NCBI RefSeq assembly: GCF_036026595.1
Contig: NZ_JARZFX010000001.1
Coordinates: 558,001 to 622,000, forward strand
Source: Virgibacillus_P tibetensis
Lineage (GTDB): Bacteria; Bacillota; Bacilli; Bacillales; Amphibacillaceae
Reading direction: 5' to 3'
Length of the DNA: 64,000 nt
In this document: piece after piece, positions 36,612-46,409 of the stretch
Numbering within the stretch: position 1 is the stretch's first letter
Layout: each line of letters starts with the position of its first letter
Notes under the pieces: generated by a model
What the model was told of the DNA's origin: nothing
The model's input: only the letters and a program-made list of their open reading frames with translations
Database searches by the model: none
Position numbers and translations under genes: made by a program

Positions 36612-37346
36612 TCATTTATGGGCTCTTTTTAGCTCGTTTATTGATTGACATATTAGATAAGTTAATCTTGTCCTACTAGTCCACTCGTCAAGTTCATTTT
36701 TAGATTGTGACTTGTTGTACTCTAGATACTTTAGACCGTTAACTTCTATGTAACCAATGTCATTATCTTTATGTGAATTTCGTATTATTAGTGGCCATTC
36801 AGCATCCGTCATTTTTGCTTTGGATTTATCCGTTATTTCTAGCAAAGACTTTCTACTCATTCCACAGGACCCAGCAGTTACGTCAACATTCTTTCTAAAT
36901 TCATATGAAAAAACTCTATTTGTTATATGTTCTGTATCTTTCCATTGAACAGGGTGAGAATTAAAAGCACTAAGGGTTCTACCTATAATTAAGTAGTCAT
37001 ACTTTATAATTTGTTGTTTTACTAAACTAATCTCATTTGGGTATTCAGAGAACCATGTAACAAGTCTATCCAAATCACAATAATGGTAGTATTCATGTGA
37101 ATAATTTTTCATGTACTCAGCTATTTTACGCCTAGCATTAGCAACACCTTTCTTTTCAATGATAAACACTTTAAATTCAGCTTGTTTCAAAATATTGATT
37201 ATTTCCTCAGAAGTCTGATTACTCACAGCTACATATGCCTGGGGGAAATAAGCTTTTATTAAGTTTATAACTTTACTCAACGGTCTATATATTAAGCCCT
37301 TTATGTCATGTATAATAGTAATAAGAGCCACATCGTTATTTTTCAA
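36612..37346 (-). CDS. Unknown protein with glycosyltransferase-like features
   Basis: 244 residues, no signal peptide or membrane helix. The N-terminal half alternates beta-strands and helices (DVALITIIHD, AYVAVSNQTSEEIINIL), followed by GVANARRKIAEY and YHYCDLDRLVTWFSEYP. The CDLDR motif resembles the DxD metal site of GT-A fold nucleotide-sugar enzymes, so a glycosyltransferase-like fold is likely but unproven. Start TTG at 37346 after GGGTGAA. It lies 14 nt after the RtcB-like gene and was probably co-transcribed with it. Codon use is more AT-rich than the core genes. Confidence 0.5.
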   Translation of the reverse strand: MKNNDVALITIIHDIKGLIYRPLSKVINLIKAYFPQAYVAVSNQTSEEIINILKQAEFKVFIIEKKGVANARRKIAEYMKNYSHEYYHYCDLDRLVTWFSEYPNEISLVKQQIIKYDYLIIGRTLSAFNSHPVQWKDTEHITNRVFSYEFRKNVDVTAGSCGMSRKSLLEITDKSKAKMTDAEWPLIIRNSHKDNDIGYIEVNGLKYLEYNKSQSKNELDEWTSRTRLTYLICQSINELKRAHK

Positions 37347-37360
37347 TTGTATTCACCCAA

Positions 37361-38315
37361 TCAATTGTACGTATTTTTTTCTCCCCAAAAATTAATAAAC
37401 GGCGCTAGTCTTACTACTGGTTTTATCATCTCAAATTCATTTTCTAAAGTATTTAAGGTAGTTTTAGTATTTAAAAAATCCTGAAGTAACATATTTTCAA
37501 TATCGTATTCAGTATCAAATACTGTTGCCTTTATATCGTCATGGACATACTGAGGTAATTCATCGATTTTACCGGGATTGTTAAATTTACCAGTCCCATG
37601 GCTACATTGGTAATCGGTATTTTTTATGTTATTCTTAGGAACAACTAAATGAGAACTAGTCCCTTTTTCGCCTGCTAATAAGCCTATATCTCCAGTTTTC
37701 TTGAAGGGTTCTAATGAATGCTCATGTTGTGCAGGATAGAGAGTTTGTAACCCTCTAGCATGCAATATGCTACCATCATCATTAGAAATTATTTTACTAT
37801 GACAAATATCACTAATTAATTCAAAAGATGATTTAGCATCAATATGCTTTTTAAACAGGCTTTCTATCAAATAATGGGAATAATGTCTACTAGCATAACT
37901 GTAATTAATTAGTGCAATCGCTGCCTGAAGATAAGATTTTCCAATTCGAGATTGAATAGGTATACCAAATACCCCTTCATATATATCTTTTTCTTCAAAA
38001 AGTTTATTATGAACTACATAATCTATAGCTTTATAATAATAATTTTCTAACAATATGTCCTTACCTGTCATAGCACCTGAGTGAATTATGATTAATAACT
38101 GTCCATTTACTAATCCTAATTCTTCATAAATTTTTTTGTCATAAATATCTTCAACTGCTCTAATTTCTAAAAAATGTCCTGCACAAACTCCAAAATAATT
38201 AAGCAAATTTAACTTTTGTTCATTAGGTATTTCCAAATTAGCAACACTATCTAAATCTCCAACATTTCGTGATCTACTTTTATCACTATGATCTCCTATC
38301 CCTATTGGTATGTCA
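37361..38315 (-). pseudogene. RtcB-like RNA ligase, 5' end removed by an IS element
   Basis: The frame runs from the IS boundary (38315) to the stop with no native start; 291 residues follow a TTG at 38236. RtcB motifs are retained: IPIGIGDHSD, HFLEIRAVEDI, IIIHSGAMTGKD, SDICHSK, ILHARGLQTLYPAQ (HRKGA-like), GLLAGEKGTSSHLV (GSMGT-like), and CSHGTGKF (guanylylated-His motif HGAGR-like). RtcB joins 2',3'-cyclic phosphate and 5'-OH RNA ends. The N-terminal third, with the DxGCG metal-cysteine motif, is missing, so it cannot be active as it stands. Divergent motifs suggest a subfamily other than housekeeping RtcB. Confidence 0.75.
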
Positions 38316-38334
38316 ACACTAAACTGGACAAAAA

Positions 38335-39154
38335 TTATAGGGGCCTTTGTTTGAATTCCATTGGGGTTAAATAGTCTAAAGTTCCGTGAATTCGAATGTT
38401 ATTAAACCAATAATCATCCAGTTCAATAGCTAGCTGTTCAAGAGAAGAGAAATGAGCACTGTTAGCGAATTCTGTTTTGAATACCTTAAACATCGCTTGG
38501 CATTATCATAAGGACATCCTTTCATGCTCAGTGATCTTCGGATGCCAAATGTTTCAAGTGCTTCAGAAATAAGCTTATTATCAAACTCTTTACCACGATC
38601 TGTGTGGAACATTTGAACGTCGTTCAAGTTACCTCTAATGCTCGATAAAGCCTGATAGACCAGCTTTGCATTCTTATTAGCACCAGCACTACGGCCAATG
38701 ATTTCACGGTTAAAAAGATCGACAAATAAGCATACGTAATGCCATTTTGTTACAACGCGGACGTAAGTTAAATCACTCACAATGACAGCCAACGGCTTGT
38801 CTTGTTCAAATTGACGCTGTAATTCGTTTTTTATCAACGCTTCATTACATGATGATTTATGCGGCTTATACTGTGCTACCGTATAGTTTGATACAAGTCC
38901 AAGCTCAGTCATTAAACGGCCAATTCAACGCCGCGATACGTGTTTTGGCTGTGGTAATCTATTTAATTCTTTGCGCGTGCCATAATTGTTTCGGCTTTTT
39001 TTAAAAATTCGAGAGATCTCCTAAGAAATCTCTTTATCTTCCATTTTTAGCACACGTCGGCCATGCAAATTGGCAAGATAGTAATACGCAATTTGGGAAT
39101 CTGGAGGACGTCACACATTACTAATACCGAATAGATGTGAGCGTTATTTCGCAT
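38335..39154 (-). pseudogene. IS3-family transposase OrfB (DDE), broken
   Basis: The integrase-core sequence is recognisable: KSRNNYGTRK, then MTELGLVSNYTVAQYKPHKS, SDLTYVRVVTKWHYVCLFVD (first catalytic Asp) and FHTDRGKEFDN (second Asp). At CPYDNA a small deletion of the VAE-coding bases shifts the frame and removes the catalytic Glu; KVFKTEFANSAHF and NNIRIHGTLDYLTPMEF continue in another frame. Further upstream there are in-frame stops. The transposase is inactive, so the IS cannot move by itself. Confidence 0.88.
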
Positions 39155-39159
39155 CACAT

Positions 39160-39450
39160 CTATTTTCGTCCTATGATCAGCGCTGCTTGCTTAAAAATAT
39201 CATTTTCCATCATGAGACGTTGATTTTCCTTACGTAACCGAGCTAGTTCATTCTCTTCTTCAGAACGATTATCCTTGGCGACAAATGAACCTGTTTCTTG
39301 ATGATTTTTAATCCAGCGATCTAACGCGGAAGGCGTGATATCATACTCTCTCGTAATATCTGCACGCGATTTACCATTTTCATAAAGCTTCACTAATTGC
39401 AGTTTAAATTCGGTTGTAAAAGTTCGACGTTGACGTGTCATCGTAGTCAC
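39160..39450 (-). CDS. IS3-family transposase OrfA
   Basis: 96 residues with an N-terminal helix-turn-helix (FTTEFKLQLVKLYENGKSR, ITREYDITPSALDRWI) and a C-terminal leucine-zipper-like coiled coil (NELARLRKENQRLMMENDIF). It normally works with OrfB through a programmed frameshift. It appears intact, but its partner is not. AAGGGAGCG before the ATG. Confidence 0.9.
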   Translation of the reverse strand: MTTMTRQRRTFTTEFKLQLVKLYENGKSRADITREYDITPSALDRWIKNHQETGSFVAKDNRSEEENELARLRKENQRLMMENDIFKQAALIIGRK

Positions 39451-39512
39451 GCTCCCTTAAGTTATAGTCTAAGTTTACAAGCCCTCATTTTATCTGTCCA
39501 ACTTAGTGTAGC

Positions 39513-40070
39513 CTATCCAATCTGCCTAGCAATAGATTCGATGTTGTGGAGAGTGTAAGGGGTGTTTTTGGCATATTCATCTAATATCTCATAATAAAGT
39601 TTATTGTCGTGAACCTTACAATATTCTGCTGATTTTCTATGAGCATAATATTCTGCCCAAATACCCAACGGTTCCTTATAAAACAGCTTATTTTGTTCGC
39701 TGAGTATTTTCATCCCTGACTGACATATATCATCATATACATGTAAAAATTCATGAATAAACAAATTCAGAGCCTGCTTAAATCTTTGTTCATTTGATTC
39801 AGTCAGACCCTCAAGAACCACATCGTTATCATATATAAGAATATATTCATTGTTTACTTTGAGATAATAGCCATAACCATTTACTAATCTTGGATCTTTT
39901 GTTTCGTATCCATATTCACTTCTTATCTCATTTACTCTTTTTGGAAAATCCTTAACAAAACTAATACGTTTTACATTATATAAGCCCATATTGTTGATAG
40001 AAGTAATTATAAGACTTTTTATTTCAGTGATAACACTGTCGCTCACTTTAATGTCAAAAGATAAATTCAA
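39513..40070 (-). CDS. Unknown protein with HExxH zinc-peptidase-like motif, perhaps 3'-truncated
   Basis: 185 residues. FIHEFLHVYDDI contains HEFLH, a zinc-metallopeptidase-type HExxH motif, with a candidate third ligand in WAEYYAHRKSAEY. The N-terminal half (DPRLVNGYGYYLKV...YILIYDNDVV) is beta-rich. Such short cytosolic HExxH proteins are often encoded by mobile elements (ImmA/IrrE type), but no helix-turn-helix partner is adjacent. Start: TTG at 40070 after GGAGG. The stop is 3 nt from the IS end, so the original C-terminus may be missing. Confidence 0.55.
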   Translation of the reverse strand: MNLSFDIKVSDSVITEIKSLIITSINNMGLYNVKRISFVKDFPKRVNEIRSEYGYETKDPRLVNGYGYYLKVNNEYILIYDNDVVLEGLTESNEQRFKQALNLFIHEFLHVYDDICQSGMKILSEQNKLFYKEPLGIWAEYYAHRKSAEYCKVHDNKLYYEILDEYAKNTPYTLHNIESIARQIG

Positions 40071-40833
40071 TGTACTAGCCTCCTCTTAAATTCTACCTAG
40101 TATAATTCAGCAAAGGGAGACAATGCTCCTTCTTTTCCCCTTAATTTATGTAAATTTAACATTCTATTGGGTTCGAAATTTGGAAGAAATCAAACTTCAG
40201 TTTTGGGAAACTGATACTCAGTGGCTGAACGTCAATAAATATGAAAGATGAAAATTAAGCCACTCTGACCAATAATCTGAATTCGTTCCCTTTAGTTCAA
40301 TTTCTGTTAAACTTCGCCAAGGTGCTAACGTGGAGCTACTATTTGATATAGTTTATGTTCTGTAAACTCAATGATAAAAAGAAGTTTCTAATAGCAGAAT
40401 GGGATAGGTGAATAAAATAAATAAATAAATATTGAAGAACTGAATCTTATGTTAGTTAAGATTCAGTTCTGCTATAAAAATCTTAATTTTAAAAAATAAT
40501 CTATTATTATTTTGCAATTGAATTCGGCTGTAATGTGGAACAATCCCAAGCAATAATACATAAGTCAAATGAAAAACGAAATTCTATAATTTTAGAGTAA
40601 AGATAATGCTTTTTAACTACGTCCACTGAAGTTCAATAATTACCAAGACTGACTCACCATTACTCCCCTTTAAACCCGGCCATCATAAATTTTATTTTTT
40701 ACTGAGAAGAATAATTAGTAAATATTATGTTCAGAATTAATATGAATATAACTCTTGAGGACAGACCTGATAATATGTAGGGATGAAACAAAACAATTGA
40801 CTTAACCCAATAAGTAATACTTTCTCAACACAG
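40071..40833. other. Long gene-free stretch with one strong hairpin
   Basis: About 760 bases with no supported gene. It contains AGAACTGAATCTTA (40436-40449) paired perfectly with TAAGATTCAGTTCT (40457-40470). A T-rich stretch follows, so it could be an orphan terminator left from a deleted gene. The rest is AT-rich with stops in all frames and looks like decayed DNA. Confidence 0.6.
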
Positions 40834-40854
40834 AATAAATATTATGTAAACTAG
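40834..40854 (+). repeat. Direct repeat copy B upstream of recombinase relic
   Basis: Identical over 21 bp to 36180-36200; it stands about 105 bases before the second recombinase relic. The matching distance in copy A is about 190 bases, so the region between has lost or gained DNA. Confidence 0.7.
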
Positions 40855-40960
40855 GAATAAACTCCGCCAGAACAATAAGTATCCTCCTAAGTTCTGATAA
40901 TAATCCATATCAGCAACTTGCCTCCTCCAACTTGACGATAATTAACGGTTCGGGTCTCAT

Positions 40961-41655
40961 AAGCTGCTGCGTCGTCCCACCTGTGATGAATTTCTTAACT
41001 ATTTGCAAGTCGAAAAAAAGAACTCGGACAATACACTCCGTGGGTATGCTTATGATGTTACGTGTTTTGAAACGTTTCTTAAGGTTCAACAGCGTTCCAT
41101 GCAGCTGGATGATTTGGTAGCTTCCACATGCCGCCGGTTTATTCAAGACCAGGTATTGAATCACAACATACACCCCCGGACATTACAACGCCGTATCTCG
41201 TGTTTAAAATCGTTAAGTCAATTTTGTCTGAAAGAGAACTTTATGAAAGCCGATTTTATGGCTGGAATCCAGGCTCCAAAAGCCGATAGTAAATTACCGG
41301 TCTATCTGACCCTGGAGGAACTTGGAAAACTATTTCGCTCTCTAGAGAAAGATACACGCACACTTGCTTTTCGAAACAATCTTATGTTTAAACTGCTTGC
41401 AACATCCGGCATGCGAAGACAGGAATTGGTTGATTTAACCTGGCAGCAAGTGGATTTAACAAATCATACGATTCGGGTATTTAGTAAGGGAAAAAAAGAA
41501 CGCCTCCTCCCTCTCCATTCGATAGTTATTCCGTTGTTTCATAGTTAAAAAAAAACGTTGTCCGAACACCAGCTGCATGCGGATGAACCAATTTTGCTAA
41601 ATAAAAACGGGGTTAAGTTAAATCCCCGGGGGTTGATCCATTTAGCAAAAATTTA
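40961..41655 (+). pseudogene. Tyrosine recombinase relic, frameshifted and truncated
   Basis: The N-terminal domain (LQVEKKNSDNTLRGYAYD, RRFIQDQVLNHN) and part of the catalytic domain (ATSGMRRQELVDLTWQQVDL with the first catalytic Arg; VFSKGKKERLLPLH with the Lys) are present. No clear start codon precedes them. After HSIVIPLFHS a stop occurs at an A9 run, and the sequence resumes in another frame (EHQLHADEPILLNKNGVKLNPRG). It ends near 41650, before the HxxR and Tyr motifs. It cannot be active. Confidence 0.88.
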
Positions 41656-41871
41656 CTTATTCGTTTTTCTTTTATAATCGACGGCTAATAAAATAAACAA
41701 GGTGGCTTCTATAATCAATATTACCCACAATATTGGTTGAATTTGTTCCACAGGAGAACCACCAACTCCACCATTAGAAAACTTATATAACCAAACGTGT
41801 TCCCCCCACATAATGATTGCAATTAGTTGTGTAACCAACACTGTAATAAAAAAAGATATTTTTTTTACCAT
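41653..41871 (-). CDS. Small two-helix membrane protein of unknown function
   Basis: 72 residues: helix 1 about 5-25 (ISFFITVLVTQLIAIIMW), a short polar loop with GGVGGSPVEQ, helix 2 about 47-65 (ILWVILIIEATLFILLAV), and a basic tail (DYKRKTNK). GGGGGTGGG precedes the ATG. I do not recognise a family. It abuts the end of the recombinase relic. Confidence 0.5.
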   Translation of the reverse strand: MVKKISFFITVLVTQLIAIIMWGEHVWLYKFSNGGVGGSPVEQIQPILWVILIIEATLFILLAVDYKRKTNK

Positions 41872-42166
41872 TTAAATCCCACCCCCAAGACATATTCTTA
41901 TTCAACTCTTCTGCGGCGTTAGCTTAATAAACACAAGCAGCATCTTCCTGTCCAAGCTAACAGTCCATAAACAATTTCATCTTCGTAATGATCATATAAC
42001 CATTCTGCCTGTCTAATTCTTCCTTCTTACAAAAATCTAAAACGCTTTGAAGAACCTTGCTTCGCCATATACGTATTTAGCCAATAATTCGAATATACAG
42101 CCTGGTCGAACGAACAAAAAGGACTAACATATTCGTTAATCCCTTTTGCTATGATTATTTTTCCGG
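41872..42166. other. Gene-free stretch, possible coding relic
   Basis: No gene can be supported. On the minus strand a short open run (42040-42160) encodes INEYVSPFCSFDQAVYSNYW and ends at a stop; it could be the remnant of a lost gene, but I do not recognise it. Confidence 0.3.
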
Positions 42167-43192
42167 TTATAAGATATTTTCAATCTCTTTCAATAGTTCA
42201 TAAGCGCCTTCTGATTCATTGGAACAGACTACGATTATCGTTTTAGTGCCAGGGTAATATACCGCACGGAAGTTTACACCTGGATCATATCCCATCTGAA
42301 TATACTTAACTACCCTTTTATCATCGTCTAATTCCATATAACCGCAATAGCCATAATATATATTGTCCTCTGCAACAACAACTTCACGCGGTTTCAATAA
42401 TGTTTGGGTCATCTTTTTGGACAACAGTTGGTGGTTCGTTAATGCTTGCCAGAATCTAAACATGTCTTCAACTGAGACATACGCTCCTCCATCTGGTCCG
42501 CCTTTTACTGGCAAGGAATAAATATTTGTTTTCCAAGTCCCTTCCGAATCTTCAATGTAGCCTAGTGCAGTCCTTTCTGGCAAACGATCTATTTCGAAGT
42601 ATCCGGAGCTCTTCATGCCAGCTTTATGAAAGATATGTTCCTCGACGAATTCGGTAAAATTGCACTTGGCCACATGTTCTACAATAAGACCTAGTAATAT
42701 ATAACCAGCGTTGTTGTACTGAAACGAACTGTTGATATTTGCTTGCATCCTTTCATATTGAAACATGGGTAAGAAATCTCTTGGCGAACGAATGTGGTAC
42801 ATAGGCCGTGATTTCCACAGCAACTCGAAATTATCCAGTATTTCTTCATTAAAATAGTCATGCACACCCGACGTATGTGTCAGTAGGTTGTGGATGGTGA
42901 TATCCTTGTCAAAATACGGAAATTCTGTATCAATGCAGTCCTTTAATCTTGATTTAAAAGAAATTTTCCCAGCCTCAACCAACATACAAATAGCAACTGA
43001 TGTAAATATTTTACAGCCTGAAGCGATCGCAAACCTCGTATTTAACTGATTAACAATTTTTTCCGAACGATTGGCGAATCCGTTACTTCCTTCTAGGATT
43101 TCATTGCCTTTTGTAGCGTAAAAAGCGCCAGAAAAAAGGAGCTCCTCCTGTTTTTCTTCTAGGTAGTTCAATTTGTTTTCTTCTTTATTCAT
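42167..43192 (-). CDS. Serine hydrolase of the beta-lactamase/PBP4* family
   Basis: 341 residues, with the class C-like SxxK nucleophile motif in IASGCKIFTSVAI, YNNAGY (YxN) and a late GGPDGGAYVS (KTG-equivalent box). It has no signal peptide, unlike true beta-lactamases. Such enzymes are peptidases or esterases of unknown substrate. Start: ATG at 43192 after GGAGGAATC; the upstream frame to 43267 lacks a site. Confidence 0.82.
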   Translation of the reverse strand: MNKEENKLNYLEEKQEELLFSGAFYATKGNEILEGSNGFANRSEKIVNQLNTRFAIASGCKIFTSVAICMLVEAGKISFKSRLKDCIDTEFPYFDKDITIHNLLTHTSGVHDYFNEEILDNFELLWKSRPMYHIRSPRDFLPMFQYERMQANINSSFQYNNAGYILLGLIVEHVAKCNFTEFVEEHIFHKAGMKSSGYFEIDRLPERTALGYIEDSEGTWKTNIYSLPVKGGPDGGAYVSVEDMFRFWQALTNHQLLSKKMTQTLLKPREVVVAEDNIYYGYCGYMELDDDKRVVKYIQMGYDPGVNFRAVYYPGTKTIIVVCSNESEGAYELLKEIENIL

Positions 43193-43536
43193 TATGATTC
43201 CTCCTGAATTCCCTTTTTGTTTTTCGTGTTTTTTATTTTTAAAAAGGAATTCAGTTAGTTTGTTCACACCATAAAACGAATCATACGATTTCCTCCTTCT
43301 CTACTGGGACATTAGGTAAATTAATTGTATATAATTATTTATTAAAATGCAATTCAAATTCAAAATATTCAGCAATTTTTATCGTTTAAAATATATTTTT
43401 ACATACTAAATCTCCCATATTGATAAAACCTTGATGTGTTATTCGGCTAAGCGCCCGTTTCAGGAAGATCAAGATAATGATTACTGCCATAGCTTATTGA
43501 ACAAAAGCACTAGTTTATAAAAATATATAATGCACT

Positions 43537-43995
43537 TTATTTTTTATATAACAGCTTAAACCTTTCACAAACAACAGGAATTTTGTAATTAAAATTCTGT
43601 TTTATATTATTAAATTCTGTTTTAAAGAAGGGTTCGTGAACTTCCCGCCAATAATTTAATGTACGGTCACCTTCACCTTCCAAGTACGCGTGTTCAACCG
43701 TAACTTCATCAAAAGGAACCACTTCTACTGATGTAGTTTCTGCTACTGCAACTGCCTTTCCATCTCCGTCGAGGATAATATTGTGAAGACCTACATACGG
43801 TAATTCCTCATTATCCAATTCATATAATGTATAATTTGACGCTGTTGCTGTTTTAGTTCCGTCTAACACTAATTTTGCAAGTTCATCAGCCATTTCTTTT
43901 GAATCGCCAAATGCCCAAGCTTCATATTCTTTCGGTGCGTTGGGATTATTTTTTCGATAATCATCCCACATTTTAATAATCGAATCATTACTCAT
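43537..43995 (-). CDS. ASCH domain protein
   Basis: 152 residues; the ASCH fold is indicated by YEAWAFGDSKEMADELAKL, LVLDGTKTATAS, IILDGDGKAVAVAETTSVEVVPF, and a WREVHEPFF segment. ASCH proteins resemble PUA domains and are thought to bind RNA; some are N4-acetylcytidine amidohydrolases. Start ATG at 43995, after AGGTTGA. Stands alone. Confidence 0.85.
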   Translation of the reverse strand: MSNDSIIKMWDDYRKNNPNAPKEYEAWAFGDSKEMADELAKLVLDGTKTATASNYTLYELDNEELPYVGLHNIILDGDGKAVAVAETTSVEVVPFDEVTVEHAYLEGEGDRTLNYWREVHEPFFKTEFNNIKQNFNYKIPVVCERFKLLYKK

Positions 43996-44328
43996 ATATA
44001 TCAACCTACTTTCTATCTATAAATTATAACATTAAGTTTTTAATATATAGACTCGACATAAGTACCTCTCCTCTCGTTTTATAAAGTTGGTTTACGGCCA
44101 ACTCTATTATAACGTTTGGAGATTTTTACTGTTACAACTCTACAAGTTTAATTCTCACACAGGCATAGCCTGTGGTTTTAAAACCATTAATAAAAAGGCC
44201 CTACTTCTCTGCTAATTAAAAATAGAGAAAATGGGTTTTTTCGTTACTTCATTAAAACGCCCTACTGTTAAATAACCTTATGATGATTACTATCATTAGT
44301 AAGGGAAAAGTTTAACTGTAGGATATAT

Positions 44329-45235
44329 TTATATGTTTGTTTTTGATAAAGCAAGTTGATCCTCGGGCATTGGCTTGGTAATGCCTTCCCTATCTAGTAC
44401 CTTACGCCATGTATAGCGTGGTTCATATCCTAGAATCTTCTTGGCTTTATCATGTGACATAAGTGTTTCATGTCCTTCTATAGGCCTTTTTAAAGTTACA
44501 TTAGGGAAATACCTATCAACTAAATCTTTACTGAGGTCAGGCATGATTGTATCCGGAGCCGTAATATGGAATATATCATTTCCTAAATTACTCTTTGCAA
44601 TGGCAAGAAGGCATGCCATTGCTGCGTCCCTAACATCACAATAAGCCCAAACATTTTTCTTTTGAACATCCTTTTGTCTCTCATCGTTCCAGTGCATAAT
44701 AGGAATTTTTTCATATTCATCTGGCTCATATATGTTCGCAAAGCGTAGAGTAACAATCTGTGCTTTCGTAAGCTTTTGAAACATTTCAGCAAGATTTTCA
44801 GTCAACCGTTTTGCCATAGCATAGGATGACTTTACTCTAATTGGGTGCTCCTCGTCTAATGGAAGATAGCTAAGTTCTTCCGGAACAAAGGGATAACCTA
44901 ATACGTTTCACTTGATGCACAGACGAGCTTAGGAATTTTGAAATACTTAATAGCTTCAAGGATATTAAAGTTAACGAGCATATTATTTTCCAATATAGCT
45001 TGTGATCTATTCCTTATTCGGTAGGGATATTCCCAAGATGGACAACTGCATCACTCCCCTTCAAAAGCTTGCATAACTGGCCATAATAACGTAAACCAGC
45101 TTGAGTAATATTTTTAGTTCTCTCATCTCCTCTGAGTTTTTTATCTGATGCAATTACCTCATGACCGGCTTCTAAGATTGCCCTTACAGCCCATCTGCCA
45201 ATTTTACCTGCTGCTCGTGTTACTACTACTTTCAC
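44329..45235 (-). pseudogene. NAD-dependent epimerase/dehydratase, frameshifted
   Basis: An extended SDR gene in pieces. GTG at 45235 after AAGGAGAATG begins VKVVVTRAAGKIGRWAVRAI (the NAD loop lacks one glycine of GxxGxxG), ending HLGNIPTE. Then a frame change: QAILENNMLVNFNILEAIKYF to LVCASSE, and one missing base near 44905 shifts again into LGYPFVPEELSYLPLDEEHP, YAMAKRLTENL (YxxxK) and the intact C-terminus to 44329. At least two frameshifts make it non-functional unless these are sequence errors. Confidence 0.85.
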
Positions 45236-45539
45236 TAGTTCATTCTCCTTTTCCGCTTTTTTGATTGATATTTTTATAGTAACCATTACGGATTTTTTCC
45301 GTTGTCTTAAATAATTACTACTTGAAAGATACATCAGTATTAAATTAAAAAATATAAAGAGCTAAGTCTACGTCTAATATCGTTGTTAGACTTCCCCTAA
45401 AATTATGTTTTATCAGAGATGAATAAATGGAAAATAGTGGCCAGAAAAAAAGGTACTATACCTTCTTGTGAAGATCAGCACCCATTATTACAAGAAAACT
45501 TTACTTACTAAAAGATTGATAATTAGAATGGTTAAATAA

Positions 45540-46409
45540 TTATTGTACATGAATCGATTTTCGTAAGTCTTCTAAAAGTGGGTACATGCCATCCCCACCT
45601 TCTTCTGGATATTGAAAAGTAATCACTAGTACATGTTCATTAATCTCATAAGCAAAAAATCCTTTTACAGGATAGCCATAAAACTGCATTTTTCCCATCA
45701 AATCATTTTCTTCTAACAGTGTGCTTTCCAATTCAAAATTTTCTTCATACCCTTCTGTTTCAAATCTTTCTTGCAGGTTCGATACAGCTTTTTCGAGACT
45801 TGTGTGTTCAATCATTTCTACTATTATTTTATAATCATCATTTTGAGTTGAATAAGTTATTTGGTTTTGGTTCACTTCAGGAACACCGAATACTTCATCT
45901 AATTGATAAGCAATACCATAGGTTTGTATGTGATAATTAATTACTTTAACTTCCTGGTCGATACCTTCGACTTTTCTTATTACTGTTTCGGTAGAACCTG
46001 TATGAATCTCCATGTCAGTTTCATTATCTTCGACCACATCTTCTGAGTTCAATTGGTTTTCATCATTTTCCGGAGCTTCTTTTCCCGCTTCTTCATGATC
46101 ATTTTTATCATCGATGATTAGATTATTATTTCTTTGATTACCTTGGTTGCCTGTTGAATTCTCTCCACTTTGATGAGTTATGCTGTCAGATAAGAAGTTA
46201 TAACCAAATAACAATAAAATACCCATTACTCCTATACTTAAAGCATATTTAAAGCCAGCGAGTAATTTAGTTTTATAACGATCACTATCCATCGTAAATA
46301 AAATTTCATTTTCAAGTTTGCTTTTTCTTTTCTCTTTCCAAATAATATCTTTATCTAATTTTTTTAATTGCTCATCGACGTAAGACTTATCCTTAGATTG
46401 ATTTCTCAT
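45540..46409 (-). CDS. Anti-sigma factor-like membrane protein (RsiX-like)
   Basis: 289 residues: a cytosolic N-terminal part (about 1-52, KSYVDEQLKKLDKDIIWKEKRK), one membrane helix (about 54-72, ALSIGVMGILLLFGYNF), then an acidic Asn/Glu-rich linker and an extracytoplasmic domain. The helix topology, and the 17-nt overlap with the ECF sigma gene, fit a transmembrane anti-sigma factor that holds the sigma factor at the membrane until an envelope signal arrives. It resembles RsiX by layout. Confidence 0.7.
   Translation of the reverse strand: MRNQSKDKSYVDEQLKKLDKDIIWKEKRKSKLENEILFTMDSDRYKTKLLAGFKYALSIGVMGILLLFGYNFLSDSITHQSGENSTGNQGNQRNNNLIIDDKNDHEEAGKEAPENDENQLNSEDVVEDNETDMEIHTGSTETVIRKVEGIDQEVKVINYHIQTYGIAYQLDEVFGVPEVNQNQITYSTQNDDYKIIVEMIEHTSLEKAVSNLQERFETEGYEENFELESTLLEENDLMGKMQFYGYPVKGFFAYEINEHVLVITFQYPEEGGDGMYPLLEDLRKSIHVQ

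Larger units (their letters stand above)
38316..39509 (-). mobile_element. IS3-family (IS150-group) insertion sequence, degenerate
   Basis: About 1.2 kb, bounded by inverted ends ACACTAAACTGGACA (left) and ACACTAAGTTGGACA (right end, reversed). It carries orfA (39160-39450) and a broken orfB. The bases just outside (TGTCA left, GCCTA right) show no target duplication, and different genes lie on each side, so the copy probably took part in a deletion or rearrangement after insertion. Confidence 0.88.

Noticed and set aside
41003..41548. Calling the 181-codon recombinase frame an intact gene
   Set aside because: It lacks a supported start and ends at a homopolymer frameshift before the catalytic tyrosine; treated as a pseudogene.
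44262..44326. CCTACTGTTAAA/TTTAACTGTAGG inverted repeat as an element end
   Set aside because: Only 11 of 12 bp and no repeat elsewhere in the window; likely the terminator area of the epimerase pseudogene or chance.
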